Under the pieces are notes generated by a model, which made no database searches, had not been told where the DNA came from, and worked only from the letters and a program-made list of their open reading frames with translations. 32,369 nt of DNA from Verrucomicrobia bacterium UBA3761 (GTDB taxonomy: Bacteria; Verrucomicrobiota; Kiritimatiellia; RFP12; UBA1067), in the NCBI GenBank assembly GCA_002371135.1, contig DFGB01000078.1:1-32369 (forward strand). Reading direction: 5' to 3'. Shown in pieces: positions 9,013 through 17,770 of the stretch. The first letter of the stretch is position 1. Each line of letters begins with the position of its first letter. The position numbers and the translations under genes were made by a program.

Positions 9013-9858
9013 ATGATTAATCTGAAAAAGAGCGCCGCATTCGCCGTTCTCGCCGCATTGCTCGCCGCCGGCGACGCGAATGCCGCCGCGACCGAAATCA
9101 CAGTCGACCTCAAACTCGACAACATCGACTACGTCACGCACGAACGAGTCCGCGCCGTGATATCCATCGACAACATATCGCCCGACGACATCAGCGTCGG
9201 CTACAAAGATTCGCGCGACATGCTCTTCGTCGAAATATTCCGCACCTCAGACATGGCGCAGCTGGAGCAGATCGGCCGCAAGCCCTTTACGGCGCGCTTC
9301 CGCCTGAAACCGAACGGCAAGCAGAAACTCGAGACATACCTTGGCGATCACTACGGCCTGAGCGAACCGCGGCGCTATCTCGCCCGTCCCGTCCTCGTCC
9401 ACGGCGGCGTCCGATACGAAGGGCAATACCGCGCTTTCGACATCGTCCCCGGCATGGAAGTCGACAGCTACATGCAAACCTTCGCCTCGCCCGCCGGGCT
9501 TTCCCGCGAGTTCAACCTCGTCCACTGGTCGCGCAAAGGCCGCGAGCATCTCTTCCTCAAGTCACGCAACGCCGGCGAGGGCGGACGCGACTTCGAAACG
9601 CGCGATCTCGGCATCATGATGAAGATTACAAAGCCTGTCATCTCGATTCTCCCCAGCGGCAAAATCCTCGTCCTCCACCGCTACGGCCCGGACGATTTCA
9701 TCCGCACGGAATTCTGGTCGATGCCCGAGCGCCTTGAATTCATCTCGCGCGAAGTAGTACGCGACCCTGAAACAGCAGGCCAGGCGAAAGTGCAGGAGCT
9801 CTACGAACAGTCCGGCGGCATCAAACCGGTCGAGCGCCCGTGGTGGAAGTTCTGGTGA
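9013..9858 (+). CDS. Secreted protein of unknown function
   Basis: 281 aa, family not recognised. Residues 1-25 form a clear Sec signal peptide (MINLKKSAAFAVLAALLAAG, ending NAAA). The rest is soluble and beta-rich, compatible with an exported periplasmic protein; it ends in an aromatic tail (ERPWWKFW). The start codon directly abuts the stop of the MBL gene, and the GGAGG used for initiation lies inside that gene's last codons, so translation is probably coupled. Confidence 0.75.
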   Translation: MINLKKSAAFAVLAALLAAGDANAAATEITVDLKLDNIDYVTHERVRAVISIDNISPDDISVGYKDSRDMLFVEIFRTSDMAQLEQIGRKPFTARFRLKPNGKQKLETYLGDHYGLSEPRRYLARPVLVHGGVRYEGQYRAFDIVPGMEVDSYMQTFASPAGLSREFNLVHWSRKGREHLFLKSRNAGEGGRDFETRDLGIMMKITKPVISILPSGKILVLHRYGPDDFIRTEFWSMPERLEFISREVVRDPETAGQAKVQELYEQSGGIKPVERPWWKFW

Positions 9859-9888
9859 CGCTGGAAGTAAAATGCCGAAAGAACAACG

Positions 9889-10974
9889 ATGACAATTCTT
9901 GGAATAGAGACAAGCTGCGACGAGACGGCGGCGGCGGTTGTGAAAGACGGCCGCGAGGTCGTTGCAAACGTCGTCTACACGCAAATTCCGATGCACAAGC
10001 CCTACGGCGGCGTCGTGCCGGAACTCGCGTCCCGCGCACACATCGAAAAAATCGGCGAGGTCGCCGGCGAAGCCCTCGCGCAATTCCACGCCCGCCGCCC
10101 CGGCGAGAAACTCGACGCCGTAGCCGTCACATACGGCCCCGGCCTCGCTCCGGCGCTCATCGTCGGCCTCAACGCCGCAAAGGGCCTCGCCCACTCCCAG
10201 GGCGTCGAGCTCATCTGCATCAACCACCTCGAAGCGCATCTCCACACGCCATTCCTCTACGATAGCGGAGAGGAACCGCAATACCCGGCGCCCGAATCCC
10301 TCGGCCCGTGCCTCGGACTCGTCGTCTCGGGCGGCCATACGAATTGGGTCGACATCCCGGAATACGGCCGCTACGAAACAATCGGCCAGACGCTGGACGA
10401 TGCCGCAGGCGAAGCGTTCGACAAGGCCGCAAAACTCCTCGATCTCGGCTACCCCGGCGGACCTGTCATCGACAAAATCGCCCGCACATACACCGGCGAC
10501 GATTTCATCCCGTTCCCGCAGGGCCGTCCCCGCGATGGCGTGAGTGTGCTTTCTGGACTTGCGGCAGACATGTGCGTCTCGTTCTCTGGGCTCAAGACCG
10601 CGCTCCTGCGCTACGTGCAGAAAGCAGGCGGCGCGCAAGCCCTGGAGGCCGCAGGCGAAATCCCGCGTGTCGTCGCGAGCTACCAAAAGGCAATCGTCCG
10701 TGCCCTCGCCGACCGCACCGCCACCGCGCTCAAGCGCAACCCACGTTCGGCCCTCATCGTCGGCGGCGGAGTTTCGCTCAACGCATCCCTGCGCGCCGCC
10801 CTCCAGAAAACTTGCGACAAATGCAGCACGCGTCTTTTCGTCGCAAAACCCAAGTACTGCGGCGACAACGGCGCAATGATCGCCGCACTCGCCCATTACC
10901 GCCGCAACATCGCCGGCCGCGACGCCTTCGCCATCGATGCAACACCCTCGTTGGAAGTAGGTGGCGGAAAATGA
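9889..10974 (+). CDS. tsaD: tRNA N6-threonylcarbamoyladenosine synthase subunit TsaD
   Basis: 361 aa, typical length. It transfers the threonylcarbamoyl group to A37 of ANN-decoding tRNAs, working with TsaB, TsaE and TsaC, none of which are in the window. The N-terminus MTILGIETSCDETAAAVV is diagnostic, and the iron-binding HLEAH motif is at residues 113-117. The ASKHA nucleotide-binding segments (VSGGHTNW, DDAAGEAFDK, GGGVSLN) are intact. It sits 30 nt after the secreted-protein gene. Confidence 0.97.
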   Translation: MTILGIETSCDETAAAVVKDGREVVANVVYTQIPMHKPYGGVVPELASRAHIEKIGEVAGEALAQFHARRPGEKLDAVAVTYGPGLAPALIVGLNAAKGLAHSQGVELICINHLEAHLHTPFLYDSGEEPQYPAPESLGPCLGLVVSGGHTNWVDIPEYGRYETIGQTLDDAAGEAFDKAAKLLDLGYPGGPVIDKIARTYTGDDFIPFPQGRPRDGVSVLSGLAADMCVSFSGLKTALLRYVQKAGGAQALEAAGEIPRVVASYQKAIVRALADRTATALKRNPRSALIVGGGVSLNASLRAALQKTCDKCSTRLFVAKPKYCGDNGAMIAALAHYRRNIAGRDAFAIDATPSLEVGGGK

Positions 10975-10982
10975 TTTTTCGA

Positions 10983-11147
10983 TTTTTCGATTGTTTCAAG
11001 CATTCCTTTTTAACACAGAGGCACAGAGTCACAGAGATTCACAGAGGATGAAAGCAATCGAAAAATCCAACAATCGAAAAATCGGAAAATTCTCTGTGCT
11101 CCTCTGTGCCTCTGTGTTAAAAAGGAATGCTTGAAACAATCGAAAAA
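10983..11147. repeat. Perfect 46-bp inverted repeat of the CACAGAG family
   Basis: The left arm 10983-11028 and right arm 11102-11147 are exact reverse complements: TTTTTCGATTGTTTCAAGCA... against the mirror ending ...TGAAACAATCGAAAAA. The 73-nt loop carries more CACAGAG units and AATCGAAAAAT words, which also continue to the right of the element. It could fold as a long RNA hairpin after tsaD and act as a terminator, or be a non-autonomous mobile repeat. Confidence 0.85.
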
Positions 11148-11197
11148 TTGCAAATCGAAAAAATCGAAAAATCCACCAACCCTCAACGGACCCTCAC

Positions 11198-11410
11198 ATG
11201 AACTTCGAAGAAAAACTCGCCAACCTCGAAACGCTCGTATCCAACATGGAGAGCGGCAAACTCAACATCGACGAAATGATCGCCGCGTTCGAGCAAGGAC
11301 GCAAACTCGTCGAAGAATGCTCTGCCGACATCAAGGCAATCAGCCAGAAAATCGAGCAACTCACCGCCAACGGCCCCGCCCCCTTCACCGAAGCCGGAAA
11401 CAACAAGTAG
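11198..11410 (+). CDS. xseB: Exodeoxyribonuclease VII small subunit
   Basis: 70 aa, usual XseB length. The helical pattern NFEEKLANLETLVSNMESGK...MIAAFEQGRKLVEEC is characteristic. XseB binds XseA to form the exonuclease that trims single-stranded DNA to short oligonucleotides. The xseA gene is not in this window. Confidence 0.9.
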   Translation: MNFEEKLANLETLVSNMESGKLNIDEMIAAFEQGRKLVEECSADIKAISQKIEQLTANGPAPFTEAGNNK

Positions 11411-11501
11411 GAAGCAGGAGATCTAGCGCGGCCGAAGCCGCGCCTCCTTGCCGCTCAAGCCACGCTTCATCTCCTACTTCCTGCTTTCTATTTCTATTCG
11501 T
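11411..11501. repeat. GCGGCC hairpin and pyrimidine tract before the GHKL gene
   Basis: GCGCGGCCGAAGCCGCGC (about 11427-11444) is a compact hairpin, followed by TCTCCTACTTCCTGC-type words up to the ATG at 11502. No Shine-Dalgarno is visible. The layout matches the gaps before 3669 and 8176. Confidence 0.55.
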
Positions 11502-12635
11502 ATGAGCAAACTAATCTACGTCCAGGCGCAAGCCGACCACATCGCCTCGCTCGCGAAGGCCTCGCCTGTCGCGGCTCTCGAAGAACTAGTCTGGAATGCG
11601 CTCGACGCCGACGCCCGCAATGTGACGATCGACCTCGTTCGCAACGCCCTGGGCGCGGTCGACGCCGTGCGAATTTCCGACGACGGCACGGGGATAGACA
11701 TCCTCAAGACCGACTCCACATTCGGCTCGCTGGGCGGCAGCTGGAAAAGGAGCGCCTCCGGCACTCTGCTGGCGCACCGCAAAGTCCACGGCCACCGCGG
11801 ATGCGGGCGATTCAAGGCGTTCGCCCTCGGCTCGCGCGTGGAATGGCGCACTACCACACGCGCCGCGAACGAGCTCATCTCCTACGCAATCTCGGGCACG
11901 CTTGAAAACCCAGGCGTTTTTGAAATCGCCCACTATCCCGCCCCCGGGCCTGCCACGGGCACCGAAGTTTTCATCTCAGGCGCCTTCGCCAACTGCGACG
12001 TGCTCCTCAACGCCGAGGAAACGGTCCAAGCCCTCGCCGCCCGCTTCGCGCTGTATCTGCGCAGCTACCCCGGCATCAGGATATACTTCTGCGGGCTGCC
12101 AGTCACTCCTGTAATCGTCCAGAACAAGGAGACGGAATACGAAATCCAGCCGGAGAACGGGACTGTCCTCAAATTGCGCATCATCGAATGGAAGCGCCGC
12201 TTCACAGGCGCCGGGAAGCTCGTGTTCTCCGGCACGGACGGTTTCTGCCTTTATGAGCGCAACAGCCCCGTCCGCTCCGGCGGCATCAGCTTTACGGCAT
12301 ATCTCGTCTCACAGCGCTTCATACAGATGAACGCCGAGAATATGCTCGAGCTCGACGAGCTCAACCCGGAACTGCGAATGTATCTCGACGCGGCCGCGAA
12401 GACCTTGAAGAAGCACTTCACCGCCGTTCAAGCGGAAGCAGCCGAATCCTCCGGCCTCGACGCGTGGAAGCGCGACGGCTCATACCCCGTCCCTGCCACG
12501 GCAAATGAGAAAACCCGCGGCAAGTTCGACCGCCTCGCGACTTCGCTCTCCGAGGCGCTTCCTTCGTTCGGCAGCCTCCCCGTCGCCGACCGCGCCATCA
12601 TCCTCAAACACCTCTACAAAGCATTGGAGAAATAG
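11502..12635 (+). CDS. GHKL-type ATP-binding protein (HATPase_c_3-like)
   Basis: 377 aa. The Bergerat fold is clear: N-box ALEELVWNALDADA with E28 and N32, G1 box DDGTGID at 60-66 and the lid HRGCGRFKAFALG at 98-110, as in MutL/Hsp90/MORC-like ATPases. The rest is a transducer-like domain and a helical C-terminus, with no nuclease or DNA-binding motif that I recognise. Its role is unknown. An in-frame start at 11448 lies in repeat DNA, so ATG 11502 is preferred. Confidence 0.75.
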   Translation: MSKLIYVQAQADHIASLAKASPVAALEELVWNALDADARNVTIDLVRNALGAVDAVRISDDGTGIDILKTDSTFGSLGGSWKRSASGTLLAHRKVHGHRGCGRFKAFALGSRVEWRTTTRAANELISYAISGTLENPGVFEIAHYPAPGPATGTEVFISGAFANCDVLLNAEETVQALAARFALYLRSYPGIRIYFCGLPVTPVIVQNKETEYEIQPENGTVLKLRIIEWKRRFTGAGKLVFSGTDGFCLYERNSPVRSGGISFTAYLVSQRFIQMNAENMLELDELNPELRMYLDAAAKTLKKHFTAVQAEAAESSGLDAWKRDGSYPVPATANEKTRGKFDRLATSLSEALPSFGSLPVADRAIILKHLYKALEK

Positions 12636-12652
12636 GGAAGAGGCCTCTTTCC
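12635..12652. terminator. Palindrome between convergent genes
   Basis: GGGAAGAGGCCTCTTTCC lies between the convergent GHKL and rmuC genes and contains the perfect palindrome AAGAGGCCTCTT. It has almost no loop and no clear T-run, so a bidirectional terminator role is only plausible. Confidence 0.35.
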
Positions 12653-13789
12653 TCACTTGCCAGCCATTCTGGCGAGTTCGCGGGCGGGAGTGAGGACGTT
12701 CATCGCGCCGGGCTCCAAGCCCATCTTGCGCATCGCCTCGTGATATTTCGCCTGCGCCTTGTCGAGCGCCTTGCCGACTTCCTCGAACGTCGCGAACGAC
12801 GCTTCCACTCTCTCGCAAACGAGCGCCGCCTTGCGGAGCATCTCGGCCGTCTTGCGGTCCGCCTGCAAGCGATCAAGCCCCATCTTGAATAGGATGAGAT
12901 AGCCAAAGAGCATTTGCGGCGTCGCAATTACAATTCCCTTGGCGTTCGCAAATGCGACCAGCGTGGGGTCGGCCGTGATTGCGGCGGCATATGTGGCCTC
13001 GCTGGGCATGAACATGATGACGACAGGCGAATATTCACTATCCGGGTCCTTGTCTGAATTCTTCATGCGCACAGGGTAGTCGCGCTCGGCCAGACCTTGG
13101 ATTTGGGCGCGGACGCTGCGGGCGTGTTCGCGCATGAGCCGCTTCGCCGCCTCTTCATCCCCGTCGCGCGAGGCATTGCACGCCTCGATGAAACTTGTGA
13201 TGTTTACCTTGCTGTCGACGAGTATCTTGCGGTGCCCGCCGTCGAATATGGTGACGTCCGGCAACCCCGCCTCGCGCGTTCCCGTCTGTAGTTTGAAGTG
13301 TTCTCCTTCCTTGAGCCCGGCATCCTCCAGAACGCGCGTGAGAATCCCCTCGCCCCACACGCCCTGGGCCTTGGAACCGCCGCGCAACGCCGTGACGAAT
13401 TCGTCCGCCTGGCGTCCTAGACTTTGAGACGCCGCCCCGACTTCGTCTATCCTCGCCTTCAGCGCCTCGCCGAGGACGGCATTCTCCTTGCGCGCCGTGG
13501 CCGTCGCTTCCTTGAACGAGGCGAATTCCTCCTTCATGCGCTCCAGAATCGGCGTCAGGCGCTGCGCATTGCCGCTCGCGAGTTCCTTCGCCGCGAGCGC
13601 CGCAAACTCGTGCCGGAGCGCTTCCACGCGCCCCTCCGCCGTCTCCCGCTCCGCCGCCAGGAGAGACGCGAACTTCTCCTCCTGCGCCGCTATGAGCCGC
13701 GTAGCGAACTTCACGACCGCCACCACCGCGCCGGCGACCGTCGCAAGCGCGACGAGACCGATTGCCACGAATGCCGCAACAGTATTCAT
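12653..13789 (-). CDS. rmuC: DNA recombination protein RmuC
   Basis: 378 aa. An N-terminal membrane helix covers about 3-28, with a coiled coil at about 33-130. The RmuC nuclease-like core shows GVWGE at 143-147, PDVTI at 177-181 and LVDSKVN at 190-196, which together resemble a PD-(D/E)XK site. RmuC limits inversions at short inverted repeats in E. coli, which is notable given the many inverted repeats here. The start overlaps the stop of the upstream phosphoesterase gene by ATGA, so the two are translationally coupled. Confidence 0.92.
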   Translation of the reverse strand: MNTVAAFVAIGLVALATVAGAVVAVVKFATRLIAAQEEKFASLLAAERETAEGRVEALRHEFAALAAKELASGNAQRLTPILERMKEEFASFKEATATARKENAVLGEALKARIDEVGAASQSLGRQADEFVTALRGGSKAQGVWGEGILTRVLEDAGLKEGEHFKLQTGTREAGLPDVTIFDGGHRKILVDSKVNITSFIEACNASRDGDEEAAKRLMREHARSVRAQIQGLAERDYPVRMKNSDKDPDSEYSPVVIMFMPSEATYAAAITADPTLVAFANAKGIVIATPQMLFGYLILFKMGLDRLQADRKTAEMLRKAALVCERVEASFATFEEVGKALDKAQAKYHEAMRKMGLEPGAMNVLTPARELARMAGK

Positions 13790-14301
13790 ATCGTGAAATG
13801 TTTCAGCGTTTCCCCGTCATACCACCCGAACGAACGCGAAGAACCGCCCTTCGGCAACGATACCGACCCGGGGTTGAATATCCTCAACCCGCACTCTAGC
13901 GTTTTCAACTCAGGCATATGCGTGTGACCATGCGCCAGCACGTCCGCCATGCCGATCGGCGGGATGTGAAACTCGTTCCAGAGATGCCCGTGCGTCAAGA
14001 AGAAACGCTCCTTTCCCGCATCTAGCACCGCGTAGTCGGCCATCATGGGAAACTCGAAAAGCATCTGGTCGACTTCCGCATCGCAGTTGCCGCGGACGGC
14101 AATGATTTTATCCTTCAAGGCGTTCAATATCTGCGTCACCTTGACAGGGTCGTAGAAACTCGGCACGCCGTTGCGCGGCCCGTGATAGAGGAGATCGCCA
14201 AGGAGGACGAGCCTGTCGTAGCCGAGCGTCTCGCCCGCCGCCAGCGCCGCCTCAAGCGTCGACGGCACGCCATGAATGTCGCTGAGAAAGAGGATTTTCA
14301 T
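13786..14301 (-). CDS. yfcE: YfcE-like metallophosphoesterase
   Basis: 171 aa. It is a cytoplasmic calcineurin-like phosphodiesterase with all metal motifs: SDIHG (D8, H10), GD at 35-36, GNCD at 71-74, THGH and GHTH. YfcE family members are about 180 aa and hydrolyse simple phosphodiesters in vitro; the natural substrate is unknown. No Shine-Dalgarno is present; the start is preceded by an A-rich AAAACAACAAAACAACA tract. Confidence 0.9.
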   Translation of the reverse strand: MKILFLSDIHGVPSTLEAALAAGETLGYDRLVLLGDLLYHGPRNGVPSFYDPVKVTQILNALKDKIIAVRGNCDAEVDQMLFEFPMMADYAVLDAGKERFFLTHGHLWNEFHIPPIGMADVLAHGHTHMPELKTLECGLRIFNPGSVSLPKGGSSRSFGWYDGETLKHFTI

Positions 14302-14319
14302 TGTTGTTTTGTTGTTTTA

Positions 14320-14394
14320 GTCCTGGGGCCTAGATGATCTAGAAGTTCTAGATGTTCTAGAGTCGCCTAGGACCCAGGACTTGGGACTTGGCGC
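14320..14394. repeat. CTAGA/TCCTAGG word repeat between folP and yfcE
   Basis: Short words (TCTAGA, CCTAGG, AAGTCCCAAGTCC on the minus strand) repeat about every 10 nt and are flanked by the inverted pair AGTCCTGGG / CCCAGGACT. They share AAGTCCCAAGTCCT with 8092-8107. The 3' end of folP runs into this element. Confidence 0.65.
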
Positions 14395-15082
14395 GTAGCG
14401 CCTGCCACACCCGTATCGCCTGAACCGTCTCTCTGACATCGTGCACCCGCACGATATCCGCTCCCGCATTCACGCACCAAAGAGCAATCGCGAGACTGCC
14501 GCCAAGCGTCTTGCCGGTCGTGCGCTCGCCAGTCAACTTCTTCACAATTCTTTTTCTGCTCGCGCCGACGAGCACTCTCCCTCTGCGGACGATGGCAGGT
14601 ATAGACCTTAACAGCTCCAAATCCTCCTCGCGCGTTGTTCCAAAGCCGATCATCGGGTCGAGATAGACCTCCGCAACGCCTTCAGCCGCCGCCATGTCCG
14701 CCTTAGCCGGGATGACAAGCGCCGCGCCATGGCGCCGCGCAAGTTCCGCCATCGCCGGGACCGGTTCCGGGTAGACGCAGTTGATCATCGTCGCGCCCGC
14801 CTCGAGCGCACGCTCCGCCGTTTCCGGGTGGTAGGTATCGACAGACACCCTCGCTCCAAGCGCCACCGCCCCTTTCACGACTTCTTCGATCCGCCCCCAC
14901 TCGACCTCCCACGCGACCGGCGTTGCGCCAGGCCGCGTCGATTCGCCTCCTATGTCCAGTATGTCCGCGCCCTCGGCAAGGGCGTTCGCGCACCGCTTCA
15001 ACGCCTCCGCCGGCGTGTAATACTTCCCGGCGTCGGAAAACGAATCCGGCGTCACGTTGACTATGGCCATTACGAGGGGCAT
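14357..15082 (-). CDS. folP: Dihydropteroate synthase
   Basis: 241 aa, somewhat short for FolP (about 265-280). It condenses p-aminobenzoate with dihydropterin pyrophosphate in folate synthesis and is the sulfonamide target. Signatures are NVTPDSFSD at 9-17, DIGGESTRPGA at 43-53, the VGASRKR loop and RVHDV near the end. All catalytic loops seem present. The last ~11 residues (AKSQVLGPRRL) are encoded by the intergenic word repeat, so the original C-terminus has probably been replaced. Confidence 0.93.
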   Translation of the reverse strand: MPLVMAIVNVTPDSFSDAGKYYTPAEALKRCANALAEGADILDIGGESTRPGATPVAWEVEWGRIEEVVKGAVALGARVSVDTYHPETAERALEAGATMINCVYPEPVPAMAELARRHGAALVIPAKADMAAAEGVAEVYLDPMIGFGTTREEDLELLRSIPAIVRRGRVLVGASRKRIVKKLTGERTTGKTLGGSLAIALWCVNAGADIVRVHDVRETVQAIRVWQALRAKSQVLGPRRL

Positions 15083-15085
15083 AGG

Positions 15086-15246
15086 GGAAGGCAGTTAGTA
15101 GTCAGTAGTTAGTAGTTAGAAGTTAGTAGTTAGAAGTCATGTCTCCATGTGCGACAAGATAAATCTCTCAAAATTCTCTTCCTCGCTCGTGGTTTTTGGC
15201 TTCTGAATTGCCAACTACTAACTTCCAACTACCGACTTCCAACTAT
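15086..15246. repeat. TTAGTAGT word repeat with inverted mate
   Basis: At 15092-15138 AGTTAGTAGT/AGTTAGAAGT words repeat. At 15208-15246 the opposite strand words (CAACTACTAACTTCC, CAACTACCGACTTCC) repeat. The two blocks face each other around a ~70-nt centre and could pair imperfectly. The left block directly precedes the folP start codon and the right block reaches the htpG stop. Confidence 0.65.
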
Positions 15247-17132
15247 TTCATCATCATCTCTGCGATGGACTTGGCGAACGCGGCGCCGTCGGAGACAGGC
15301 GAGCCCTCTGCGACGAGTGCGCAATCGTAGAGCATGCGTATTGCGCCGGACTGCTCGTCGCCCTTGAGCGAGGCGACCTTCTTGACGAGCGGATGCGTGG
15401 CGTTGAGTTCGAGGATGCGTTTTTCCTCCGGCACGTCCTCGTGCATAGCCCTCATCATGCGCGCCATCGACGGCGGCAGCGAATGCTCCTTGGCGACAAG
15501 GCAGCAGGGCGACGACTCAAGACGCGTCGAAAGCCGCACGTCTGAGACCTCCGTCTCAAGCGTCTTCTTGACGGCCTCGATGAGCGGCTTCATCTCGCCG
15601 GCTGCCTTCTCCAGCGCATCTTTCTCGGCCTTTTGCTCTTCCTCGCTGCCGAACGCCACGTCGCCCTTGGCGATGTCGACGAACTTCTTCGAGTCGAACT
15701 CGCGCAGGGATTCGGTGAGGTAGTCGTCGACGGGATCGCAGAAGAGCAGCACGTCGCAGCCGTGCTTGCGAGCCTGTTCAAGCTGCGGTGCGCGGCGGGC
15801 GTCATCTTCGCGCTCGGCGAGAATGTAGTAGATATCCTTCTGCGACGAAGGCATGTCCTTAACATAATCCTCCAGGAACACGAGCTTGCCGGCCTCGTTG
15901 CGGGCGGTCGGGTATTTGAGCAACTTCTTGATGCGCTCGGCGTTCGACCAGTCGACGTGCACGCCTTCCTTGAGCACCGTCCCGAACGACCGCCAGAATT
16001 CGTCGTACTTCTTCGCGTCCTTCTTCATCGTCTCAAGGACGGAAAGAATCTTCGATGTCACGGCAGACTTGATCTTCGCGATGATGGCGTCGTCCTGCAA
16101 CATCTCGCGGCTGACGTTCAACGGCAGGTCGCTCGAATCCACCACGCCCTTCACGAACCTGAGATACGACGGTAGAAGCATCTCGATGTCGTCGCCGATG
16201 AAGACGTTGCGCACATACAGCGAAAGCCCGCGCTTCTGTTGCGGCATGAAAATCTCCATAGTCGCCTTCTTCGGAATGAACAAGAGAGCCTTGAACTCCA
16301 CCTGCCCCTCGCCGGAGAAGGGAATCGTCTCGAACGGCGCCTCCCAGTCGTGCGTCAGATGCTTGTAGAACTCGTCGTATTCCTCTTGCTTGACGTCCTT
16401 TTTCGCGCGTTTCCAAAGCGCGACCATCGTATTGAGCGGCTTGGCCTCGCGCTCCTCGCGGTATTTCTTGTCCTCTGCCTTTTCATCGGCCGGGATGTCG
16501 ATCTGACGGAAGAAAATCGGATACGCGATAAAGTCCGAATACTTCTTGACGAGGTCGGAGACCCTCCAGTAGTCGAGGTACTCCTCCTGTCCCTCGCGGA
16601 AGTGCAGCATGATCGACGTTCCCGGCTCGTCGCGCTGGGAGTCGGCAATCGTATACGAGCCGCCCATGTCGCTTTCCCACTGAAACGCGTCCGCCGTTCC
16701 GCGCTTCTTGGATACAACGCGCACCTTGTCGGCCACCATGAACGCGGCGTAGAACCCGACGCCGAACTGGCCTATCAGCTCCGGCAGCGCTTCGCCGCCC
16801 TTCTCGGCAAGTGCCTTGCGGAACGCCTTCGTCCCAGACGAGGCGATCGTGCCCAGGTTCTTCTCGAGCTCCCCGGCATCCATGCCGATGCCGTTGTCGG
16901 CGATTGTCATCGTCTTGGCGCCCTTGTCGACGAGCACCGTTATTTTCCACTCGGGATTGTCCTCCACGAGGTTCTTCTCTGTGAGACCCAGATACTTCGC
17001 GCGATCAATGGCGTCCGAAGCATTGGAAATTAGTTCGCGCAGGAAGATTTCCTTCTTGGAATAGAGCGAGTTTACCACGAGATCCAGCATTTCCGCGATC
17101 TCGGCCTTGAATTGATTTGTCTTTGTTTCCAT
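15243..17132 (-). CDS. htpG: Molecular chaperone HtpG (Hsp90)
   Basis: 629 aa, usual length. The cytoplasmic Hsp90 ATPase fold is intact: ELISNASDA at 33-41, DNGIGMD at 79-85, GTIASSGTKAF and GQFGVGFYAAFMVADKV. Middle and dimerisation domains follow, ending in MMMK. An in-frame start upstream (17222) would prepend unrelated residues, so ATG 17132 (METKTNQFKAE) is used. Confidence 0.97.
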   Translation of the reverse strand: METKTNQFKAEIAEMLDLVVNSLYSKKEIFLRELISNASDAIDRAKYLGLTEKNLVEDNPEWKITVLVDKGAKTMTIADNGIGMDAGELEKNLGTIASSGTKAFRKALAEKGGEALPELIGQFGVGFYAAFMVADKVRVVSKKRGTADAFQWESDMGGSYTIADSQRDEPGTSIMLHFREGQEEYLDYWRVSDLVKKYSDFIAYPIFFRQIDIPADEKAEDKKYREEREAKPLNTMVALWKRAKKDVKQEEYDEFYKHLTHDWEAPFETIPFSGEGQVEFKALLFIPKKATMEIFMPQQKRGLSLYVRNVFIGDDIEMLLPSYLRFVKGVVDSSDLPLNVSREMLQDDAIIAKIKSAVTSKILSVLETMKKDAKKYDEFWRSFGTVLKEGVHVDWSNAERIKKLLKYPTARNEAGKLVFLEDYVKDMPSSQKDIYYILAEREDDARRAPQLEQARKHGCDVLLFCDPVDDYLTESLREFDSKKFVDIAKGDVAFGSEEEQKAEKDALEKAAGEMKPLIEAVKKTLETEVSDVRLSTRLESSPCCLVAKEHSLPPSMARMMRAMHEDVPEEKRILELNATHPLVKKVASLKGDEQSGAIRMLYDCALVAEGSPVSDGAAFAKSIAEMMMK

Positions 17133-17142
17133 AGCGCAGGGT

Positions 17143-17148
17143 ATTATA
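17143..17148 (-). promoter_or_regulatory. Extended -10 promoter of htpG, near-leaderless
   Basis: On the minus strand AATATGCTATAATA ends only 10 nt before the htpG ATG, so the predicted transcript would have a 3-4 nt leader. TGC before TATAAT makes an extended -10; the -35 (TTTCAA) is poor. Confidence 0.55.
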
Positions 17149-17217
17149 GCATATTTGAGACAAGGTTGAAAAGGGAAATATGGAAATGTGGAAATGCCGC
17201 CAATGCCCAATACCCAA

Positions 17218-17292
17218 AACAAACGGATTTGCTCGGGCCCGAGCGTCCCTCGCTCATGCGAGCGACGTTAGGCGCGAACAAATCCGTTTGTT
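17218..17292. repeat. REP-like inverted repeat ending the DUF2075 remnant
   Basis: Perfect 14-bp arms AACAAACGGATTTG (17218-17231) and CAAATCCGTTTGTT (17279-17292) enclose the palindrome CTCGGGCCCGAG and a second hairpin CGCTCATGCGAGCG. The truncated frame to the right ends inside this element. Confidence 0.75.
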
Positions 17293-17769
17293 AAATTGGA
17301 AATTGGCAACATCTTCACATTGGCAACATTTTCCGAAGGCGAAAACACATAGCATTTGTGCTTTTGCCCCGTAAAGACCGCATAGTTCCGCCAAAATGTG
17401 CGAAGAACCGAAATTCTTCAAGTCCAACGCGTAATCCAAAACCTGTTCCACGTCGGCTTGCAATGCATCTTTTTGTCCAACCTTGAACTCTAAACAAAAA
17501 ACAATGCCGCGAAGCGACAGGACCACGTCTATCCTTTTGCCAAGACGCGGTATATCATATTCAAACAAAACATGCGCGTCTTCATTCTCCCAGCATTTCA
17601 GGCACGACTGCAGCAATGCTATCTCGCCTTTCCAAGCATCAAGCGCGGTATCAAGAACAGTGCCATGACAGGCTTCGACTATCTCGTCGCGCACTATAGC
17701 GGAAGGCTGGCGCAAAAAGTCCTTCAATGCCGTATTGTACATGCATCGATAACTTTTCGTTTCAGGCAT
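17254..17769 (-). pseudogene. 5' remnant of a DUF2075/schlafen-like gene
   Basis: 171-aa frame. Residues 1-120 match the N-terminus of DUF2075 proteins: an acidic/lysine nuclease-like core FEYDIPRLGKRIDVVL and FCLEFKVGQKDA, then QVLDYALDLKNF. The helicase/ATPase part that normally follows (about 400-500 aa) is absent, and the frame ends in repeat DNA. It starts 1 nt after the Nudix stop, so both were probably one unit. It is most likely a decayed gene rather than a working small nuclease. Confidence 0.65.
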
Positions 17770-17770
17770 G

